A stretch of DNA of 64,000 nucleotides from Actinokineospora fastidiosa (GTDB lineage: Bacteria; Actinomycetota; Actinomycetes; Mycobacteriales; Pseudonocardiaceae). Position 1 is the stretch's first letter, and every line of letters begins with the position of its first letter. This document shows positions 62,106-64,000 of this stretch, in pieces. Under the pieces are notes generated by a model. The model saw only the letters and a program-made list of their open reading frames with translations. It did not search any database and was not told the origin of the DNA. The translations under genes were made by a program, and so were the position numbers. The stretch lies in NCBI RefSeq assembly GCF_014648415.1, contig NZ_BMRB01000003.1, forward strand, positions 496,001 to 560,000, read 5' to 3'.

Positions 62106-63623
62106 TCAGCGCCCGCGCAGCACCTCCCGCGGGACGTCCGCCAGCAGCCGGAACTGCCTGGGCGCGGTGAACCGCAGCGCCACCAGGTAACCGGTCAGCG
62201 TGATCAGCCCCACAACCGCGACCACCAGGGTATCGCCCGCCCCGGCCAGCAGCGCGCGGGTCCCCGCGGCCAGCGCCGCGGCCGCGAGACCCGCCGCGAG
62301 CACCCCGCCCAGCGTCCCCGGCACCGACGGCACGGCCTGATGCCTGCCTGCCAGGCCGTGCACCGCGACCACCGTCCCGACCACGCCGCTGGCCACCGTC
62401 GCCGCCGCGATGCCGGTCACGCCGAACGCCGGGGCCAGCGCGAGGTCGCCAGCCACGTTGACCGCCATCGCCGCGAGCGCCGAGCGCACGGCGATCCGGC
62501 CGTCGCCCAACGCGTACGCGGTGCGCGCCGCGACCTCGCGCACGGCCAGGACCGGCAGCCCGACGGCGAGCACCGCGGCCACCGAGCCCGTCGTCGCGAC
62601 CGCGGCGGCGTCGAACTCGCCCCGGCCGAACACCAGCGACACGACCTCGGTCGACACCACCGAGAGCACCACAGCGACCGGCACCAGCACGGCCGTCAGC
62701 GCGCCCATGCCGCGTTCCACGAGCCCGCGCAACTCGGCGCGCCGCTCCGCCGACACCGCGGCCGACAGCCTCGGGTACAGCGCGGCCAGCAGGGTCGCCA
62801 CCACCAGCATGTCCACAGTGGCCACCAGCCGGGCGGCGAAGTTGACCGCGGCGATCGCGCCGTCGGAGACCGTCGAGGCCACCGCGCGGTCGACCAGGGA
62901 GTTGACGTTGGCCGCGGCGCTGCCGACCAGCAGCGCGGGCAGCAGCCGGAGCATCTCGCGCAGTCCGGGATCGCGCAGGCGCAGGGTCGGCCACGGCCGG
63001 GCCACGACCCCCCGCACCGCGGGGATCTGGATCACCAGCCGCACTGCGGACCCCAGGACGAACCCCCACGCCAGCGCGGTCACGCCGAACACCGGCCCGG
63101 CGAGCCCGGCGGCGGCGATCATCACGACGTTGAACCCCAGGCCCTGCACGGCGGCGGGCGCGAACCGGCCCAGCGCCTGCCCGGCCCCGGCCAGCAGGTT
63201 GGTCGCGCTGATCAACACGGTGGCGACGAGCACGACCCGGGTCAGGTCCACCGCGACCGCCGCCGTGCCCGCGTCGAACCCGGGCGCGAGGACCGCCACG
63301 ACCGCGGGCGCGCCGATCCACATGGCCACACCGCCGAGCAGCAGCACCACCCCGGAGAGCCCCAGCGCCGCCCGCACGCTCGCCACGCCGTCGGCCGCGC
63401 GGCCCGCGGCCGCCGCCCGGGCGACCACCGGGATCGCCGCCTTGGCCAGCGCGCCCGCGACCAGGCCGAGCACGAGGTTCATGAGGCCCTGCGCGACCAG
63501 GAACGCGTCGACCGCGGGCCCGGCGCCGAACACGGCGGCGATGACCACGTCCCGGACCAGGCCGAGCGCCGAGCCTGCCAGCGTCAGCCCCGCGGTCAGC
63601 AGCGCCGCGCGCCGAACCCCCAC
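62106..63623 (-). CDS. MurJ/MviN-like MOP-superfamily lipid flippase
   Basis: 505 residues, about 14 membrane helices, with the MurJ-like start RRAALLTAGLTLAGSALGLV (R-D-VVIAAVFGAG follows) and helix pairs such as NVNSLVDRAVASTVSDGAIA. It could flip lipid II or an undecaprenyl-linked glycan. Mycobacterial MurJ has a large cytoplasmic extension that is missing here, so it may be a secondary exopolysaccharide flippase. It lies 57 bp upstream of the L11-like gene in the same direction. Confidence 0.85.
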   Translation of the reverse strand: MGVRRAALLTAGLTLAGSALGLVRDVVIAAVFGAGPAVDAFLVAQGLMNLVLGLVAGALAKAAIPVVARAAAAGRAADGVASVRAALGLSGVVLLLGGVAMWIGAPAVVAVLAPGFDAGTAAVAVDLTRVVLVATVLISATNLLAGAGQALGRFAPAAVQGLGFNVVMIAAAGLAGPVFGVTALAWGFVLGSAVRLVIQIPAVRGVVARPWPTLRLRDPGLREMLRLLPALLVGSAAANVNSLVDRAVASTVSDGAIAAVNFAARLVATVDMLVVATLLAALYPRLSAAVSAERRAELRGLVERGMGALTAVLVPVAVVLSVVSTEVVSLVFGRGEFDAAAVATTGSVAAVLAVGLPVLAVREVAARTAYALGDGRIAVRSALAAMAVNVAGDLALAPAFGVTGIAAATVASGVVGTVVAVHGLAGRHQAVPSVPGTLGGVLAAGLAAAALAAGTRALLAGAGDTLVVAVVGLITLTGYLVALRFTAPRQFRLLADVPREVLRGR

Positions 63624-63787
63624 GCCGCCACCCTATTGCGGCCGCCCATAACGCTGTCCGATACCCGACATTGTCGTCTTTCGCCCTGGTCGGAGCCCAT
63701 TTCACCGGATTAGCGTCCCGCCACCGCCGACGGCGTTGCCCCTGCGACATCCCGCCGTCGGCGACCGGACGACGCGAGGGCGCGCGT

Positions 63788-63806
63788 CCTGACCCCTGCA
63801 GTCAGG
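63788..63806. repeat. 19-bp inverted repeat overlapping the SD of the protease gene
   Basis: CCTGAC-CCCTGCA-GTCAGG, perfect 6-bp arms. The right arm merges with AGGAAGG, the ribosome-binding site of the next gene, so a hairpin could hide it or a protein could bind there. Confidence 0.4.
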
Positions 63807-63820
63807 AAGGACTCCAGCAC

Positions 63821-64000
63821 GTGGAAGCCAAGCGGAAGAAGGTGCTCGCGGCACTCGCCGCCTGCGCCTCGGTGACGACCGGGGTGGTGGTCGCCCAGTC
63901 GGCGATCGCGGCCCCGCCCGCCCCGGCGCAAGCGGGCCAGCAGCAGGCCACCCGGATCATCGTCGGCTACAAGGCGGGCGCGGCCGAGGCCACCTCGTTC
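63821..64000 (+). CDS. Secreted subtilisin-like (S8) protease, N-terminus only
   Basis: 60 codons visible; the gene runs off the window. GTG follows AGGAAGGA by ten bases. The sequence has a signal peptide (MEAKRKKVLAALAACASVTT, then VVVAQSAIAA) and starts an I9-type propeptide (ATRIIVGYKAGAAEATSF), as in actinomycete S8 family serine peptidases. The catalytic triad is outside the window, so the class is inferred from the propeptide. Confidence 0.65.
   Translation, partial: MEAKRKKVLAALAACASVTTGVVVAQSAIAAPPAPAQAGQQQATRIIVGYKAGAAEATSF

Overview
The window is 64 kb of very GC-rich DNA (about 70 percent or more, with strong G/C at third codon positions). It is densely packed, with frequent GTG starts and many GTGA or ATGA stop-start overlaps. 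Gene content and order point to an actinomycete, most likely of the Pseudonocardiales: cysM-cysO-mec next to clpS and pncB, serB next to an aa3 oxidase ctaD, tandem EshA-type encapsulins, and a class E sortase. No rRNA, tRNA, CRISPR array, transposase or phage gene was seen. The genome itself was not identified.

Layout. 1-5.2 kb is a housekeeping block resembling the Mycobacterium tuberculosis Rv1329c-Rv1336 neighbourhood: cysM (cut by the window edge), cysO, mec, a P1-family peptidase, a DUF2017 gene and clpS on the minus strand, then pncB-pncA on the plus strand. 5.2-11.2 kb looks like an insertion between pncA and dinG relative to that order. It holds an imine-reductase-like gene behind a MerR-type promoter, a barstar-like remnant, a TfoX-N gene, and a surface-protein locus. 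That locus has a choice-of-anchor-P-like secreted protein, a 49-residue membrane miniprotein and a UDP-GlcNAc 2-epimerase, divergent from an exosortase and a processive glycosyltransferase. dinG follows, then two tandem family 2B encapsulin shells and a frame-disrupted small ORF (13.4-16.5 kb). A repeat-rich gap follows (16.9-17.5 kb).

17.5-26.1 kb: a Pth2-like gene coupled to serB, ctaD, a proA homologue, a TetR regulator, an M50 protease coupled to a flavin monooxygenase, and a divergent TetR with a double palindrome between them. 26.2-31.6 kb: cspA, tex with a long Gly/Gln/Arg tail, two repeat clusters, a STAS protein, an XRE regulator and two DUF202 genes. 31.7-36.7 kb: a coupled SIS isomerase, class II aldolase and PfkB kinase operon for amino-sugar or tagatose phosphates, a rhodanese, a receiver-less winged-helix protein and an acidic unknown protein. 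36.9-42.7 kb: DUF4239 plus a secreted propeller-like protein, the Entner-Doudoroff pair edd-eda, ogt and a Sfp-type phosphopantetheinyl transferase.

42.8-51.4 kb: a methyltransferase, an SDR coupled to a class E sortase with a huge repetitive N-terminus, and a gamma-glutamylation operon (GntR/FadR, SDR, aldehyde dehydrogenase, PuuD-like amidase, glutamine-synthetase-like ligase). 51.7-64 kb: a class V PLP enzyme and a MocR regulator whose start codons overlap, idi with a hotdog gene, a GT1 glycosyltransferase, patatin coupled to a Baeyer-Villiger monooxygenase, a hotdog/MarR pair around a perfect 22-bp palindrome, a methyltransferase/MOSC pair with overlapping -10 elements, a stand-alone divergent L11 paralogue, a MurJ-like flippase and the start of a subtilisin-like protease.

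The most interesting points are the exosortase/anchor locus, the tandem encapsulins without a recognisable cargo gene, the orphan L11 paralogue that has lost the proline-rich thiopeptide-contact segment, the compact divergent leaderless promoters, and the MerR-type promoter with no regulator gene beside it.
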